Positions 4,749-6,211 of a DNA stretch of 6,211 nt are shown here, piece by piece; the first letter of the stretch is position 1, and each line of letters begins with the position of its first letter. This DNA comes from an uncultured Planctomycetaceae bacterium (GTDB lineage Bacteria; Planctomycetota; Phycisphaerae; UBA1845; UTPLA1). Made by a program: the position numbers and the translations under genes. The stretch spans positions 1 through 6,211 of the forward strand of contig CALLKH010000636.1 of NCBI GenBank assembly GCA_938008425.1, given 5' to 3'. Under the pieces are notes generated by a model that had not been told where the DNA came from, searched no databases, and saw only the letters and a list, made by a program, of their open reading frames with translations.

Positions 4749-5668
4749 GCACCACCAACGGCGGTAACAACGACTTCGAGGCCGGCCGCCGCCAGCGCCC
4801 GCGCCCGTGCTTCGTTCGTTTCGTCACGCTCGTAGGATTCGCGAAGCGCCGCCGGGAGCGCGTCCGCTTTCGCAAGGTCGATGTTGAAGTCGACGCGCGT
4901 GATGATCGACAGCTTCCGCGAAGCCAGATACCGCCGCATGAATCCCGCGATGCGATCCGGATGAATCCCGAACGCCTCGCAGTCGGGCAGTTCGGTCGAG
5001 AGGCCCAGGGCGTAGTCGAGTGCCGACTCGGCTGCATACACCAGATCGGCGTCGCCGCGAGCGAACAAGCCCGACGGATTCGCCGCGGGTTCATCCACCA
5101 CGTCGACCGCGCGAAGTGATTTCAATCGGGCGTGTTCGAAGTTCCCGGTGTTCATGGGGTCGGGGCTCTTGAACCCGCCGCTTTTGCCGGTGTGCTTCAC
5201 TCGGAATGCCTTCATGGCCTCGCCGTCGCGCTCGAACGCGATCGACATACCGAACGATTCGGGGTGATTCTCGGCCAGGGAGAGAATGTAGGTCCGCAAG
5301 TCGCCGTCGGGCGACAGCTCGGCACTTGGTGAGAGATGCAGATCCGCCCGTACCAAGTTGCCGTCGACGCGAGCGTCGAACATCTTGCCCGTCATTTTGC
5401 CCATACCGTCAGAGCTGATGCCCGGATGGGTGAATCGGGACTTCGCACCGTCGGCCGCGCGATTGATCGCATCGGCTGTCTGCGCGAGCATCGTCGAATC
5501 AATCCACATGTCGTGCCCGATCGCAGGGCCTCGGGCGATAACCGAGACGCCACGGATGATGCCGCCGCCGAACCGGCCGCCGGATTCCTCGATTCGACCG
5601 ATGCCCGCCCGGGCCGGCGACGATCGCAGCCGTGATTCATTCACTGGGTCTCTGAGTGCTGGGTTCAT
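4745..5668 (-). CDS. Phage prohead (capsid maturation) serine protease (307 aa)
   Basis: ATG 5668-5666 has AAGGA about 9 bases upstream and follows the previous stop by 26 bases. The product matches the pattern of phage prohead proteases, which cleave scaffold and capsid proteins inside the procapsid. A beta-rich N-terminal region (about 36-60, IIRGVSVIARGPAIGHDMWI) leads to RFTHPGISSDGMGKMTGK (78-95) with the candidate catalytic His81. VRADLHLSPSAELSPDGDL (106-124) follows, then ESFGMSIAFE (137-146) with the candidate nucleophile Ser142. Next is LRAVDVVDEPAANPSGLF (185-202), the strongly conserved closing motif, with Asp189 or Asp192 as the likely third member. The remaining ~100 residues are helical and could serve as a scaffold-like extension; such fusions are known in the family. 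The start of a capsid gene usually follows this gene, but here a metallopeptidase gene follows through an ATGA overlap. Confidence 0.87.
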   Translation of the reverse strand: MNPALRDPVNESRLRSSPARAGIGRIEESGGRFGGGIIRGVSVIARGPAIGHDMWIDSTMLAQTADAINRAADGAKSRFTHPGISSDGMGKMTGKMFDARVDGNLVRADLHLSPSAELSPDGDLRTYILSLAENHPESFGMSIAFERDGEAMKAFRVKHTGKSGGFKSPDPMNTGNFEHARLKSLRAVDVVDEPAANPSGLFARGDADLVYAAESALDYALGLSTELPDCEAFGIHPDRIAGFMRRYLASRKLSIITRVDFNIDLAKADALPAALRESYERDETNEARARALAAAGLEVVVTAVGGA

Positions 5669-5694
5669 TGTGTCACATCCTTGTCAGCGTGTCT

Positions 5695-6114
5695 TCAGCA
5701 CGCCCGTCGTTCTGGCCTTTTCAAGATTCCAAGTTTCTTGAGCCGTTCCTTGAATACTGCGATCGGCCGTTGCCCGGTCGCACACTCTTTCGCGATGATC
5801 TTCCATTGCGGCGGTGTAAGCTCCGATCGGAGCAGGGCGGGGATGATGTTTCGCTTCAGGTCAGTCAGGTCCGCTGATCGCTGCTTCCCGTCAGCCAGTC
5901 CTCGGTCAACGGCGTCTTTCCGCGGCACTTTCAGGTTTTCCTCCAGCCACATGAACATCTCACCTGACGCCTTTAGGTCCGCCGTCCGATCCTCACCGAG
6001 ATCCGAGCCCGAGTCAGATTCTTCCACGCAATCATCCGAGTCCGAAACCGAACCGTCCGGGCCGACGACGACCGAGATGAGCTTGTCGTCGTCGGCGTGC
6101 GGTGGGTGAGGCAC
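5695..6114 (-). CDS. Hypothetical protein with acidic N-terminus and basic helical C-terminus (139 aa from GTG; start uncertain)
   Basis: The first in-frame start codon inside the window is GTG 6114-6112, giving 139 residues, but it has no Shine-Dalgarno. The frame stays open without a stop to the window edge, giving a Pro/Arg-rich extension from the CGGTT repeats. The gene could therefore be the C-terminal end of a larger protein. The other option is a shorter form from ATG 5952-5950 (85 residues), preceded at about 7 bases by AGGTGAG, the best Shine-Dalgarno in the frame. The N-terminal part is acidic and Ser-rich (SVSDSDDCVEESDSGSDLG, 22-40). The C-terminal part (about 55-139) is helical and basic, with LTDLKRNIIPALLRSELT (about 79-96) and VFKERLKKLGILKRPERR at the end. 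I do not recognise a family. Lying just before the prohead protease, the place often held by the portal gene, it may be a packaging or head accessory factor. It ends in TGA. Confidence 0.55.
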   Translation of the reverse strand: MPHPPHADDDKLISVVVGPDGSVSDSDDCVEESDSGSDLGEDRTADLKASGEMFMWLEENLKVPRKDAVDRGLADGKQRSADLTDLKRNIIPALLRSELTPPQWKIIAKECATGQRPIAVFKERLKKLGILKRPERRAC

Positions 6115-6115
6115 G

Positions 6116-6139
6116 CGGTTCGGTTCGGTTCGGTTCGGT
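6116..6139. repeat. CGGTT pentanucleotide tandem repeat
   Basis: Four full copies of CGGTT (6116-6135) and a partial fifth (CGGT, 6136-6139). It lies directly before the GTG start candidate of the 139-residue gene. If the frame is coding there, five bases per unit makes the peptide cycle every 15 bases (P-N-R-T-E). Copy-number change by one unit would shift the frame, so this would be a poor linker and may instead be leader DNA. Confidence 0.75.
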
Positions 6140-6170
6140 GGGGTAGGGTGGGGTATGGCTCGGGTTCGGG
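6140..6170 (+). other. G-run cluster on the plus strand
   Basis: Runs GGGG (6140-6143), GGG (6146-6148), GGGG (6150-6153), GGG (6162-6164) and GGG (6168-6170), with one loop of 8 bases. This is a marginal quadruplex candidate. It lies on the opposite strand to the one at 281-311 relative to transcription, so it would fold only in DNA or in an antisense transcript. Confidence 0.25.
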
Positions 6171-6195
6171 TTTCGGTAGACCGGCGCTGTACGGA

Positions 6196-6211
6196 CGGCG
6201 CACGTGCGCCG
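6196..6211. repeat. Perfect 16-bp palindrome at the right window edge
   Basis: CGGCGCACGTGCGCCG reads the same on both strands, with arms of 8 bases and no spacer. It ends at the last base of the window, so it may be longer. It lies upstream of the first gene in transcription order, together with the CGGTT repeats, where an operator or control region would be expected. A GC-rich palindrome of this length is not common by chance, but one example cannot show function. Confidence 0.5.

Noticed and set aside
51..5877. Many plus-strand open frames of 60-160 codons across the window
   Set aside because: They lie opposite well-supported minus-strand genes, are rich in Arg/Ser/Pro as expected for shadow frames in GC-rich DNA, and lack consistent ribosome binding sites or family motifs.
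1..6211. tRNA or rRNA genes
   Set aside because: No cloverleaf with a T-loop consensus and no rRNA-like stretch was seen in the gaps, which are all 200 bases or shorter.

Overview
This is a GC-rich bacterial (pro)phage-type window. Every gene I can support lies on the minus strand, so transcription runs from right to left. The genes are tightly packed, with ATGA or short overlaps, gaps mostly under 60 bases, and good Shine-Dalgarno sequences. Two products fit known tailed-phage roles: a prohead (capsid maturation) protease and a tail tape-measure-like protein. A third, cut by the left edge, carries a MerR/Nu1-type DNA-binding domain as found in small terminase subunits. The host cannot be read from the sequence. 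The high GC and the style of the proteins would fit a planctomycete-like or other high-GC environmental bacterium, but that is only an impression.

Layout in transcription order: (1) 6211-5695, a lysine-rich unknown protein with an acidic N-terminal stretch, whose frame stays open to the window edge across CGGTT repeats and a 16-bp palindrome. (2) 5668-4745, prohead protease. (3) 4748-3996, a stand-alone M41 (FtsH-type) zinc metallopeptidase domain, joined to the protease gene by an ATGA overlap. (4) 4024-3500 and 3441-2776, two helical/coiled-coil proteins that may be diverged duplicates. (5) 2783-2445, a small beta-rich protein. (6) 2323-2090, a 77-residue zinc-ribbon protein. (7) 2085-598, a tape-measure-like reading frame interrupted by two in-frame TAG codons six codons apart. 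(8) 593-387, a 68-residue protein. (9) 386-187, a non-coding stretch with two related stem-loops and a G-rich tract. (10) 186-1, the start of the Nu1/MerR-like DNA-binding protein.

Together this looks like part of a virion morphogenesis operon: capsid processing first, then small head/neck or tail-assembly factors, then the tail length determinant. No major capsid protein, portal, large terminase or tail tube protein is recognisable here. The main points of interest are the double amber interruption in an otherwise intact tape-measure frame (decay, readthrough or recoding), and the pairing of two different peptidases side by side.
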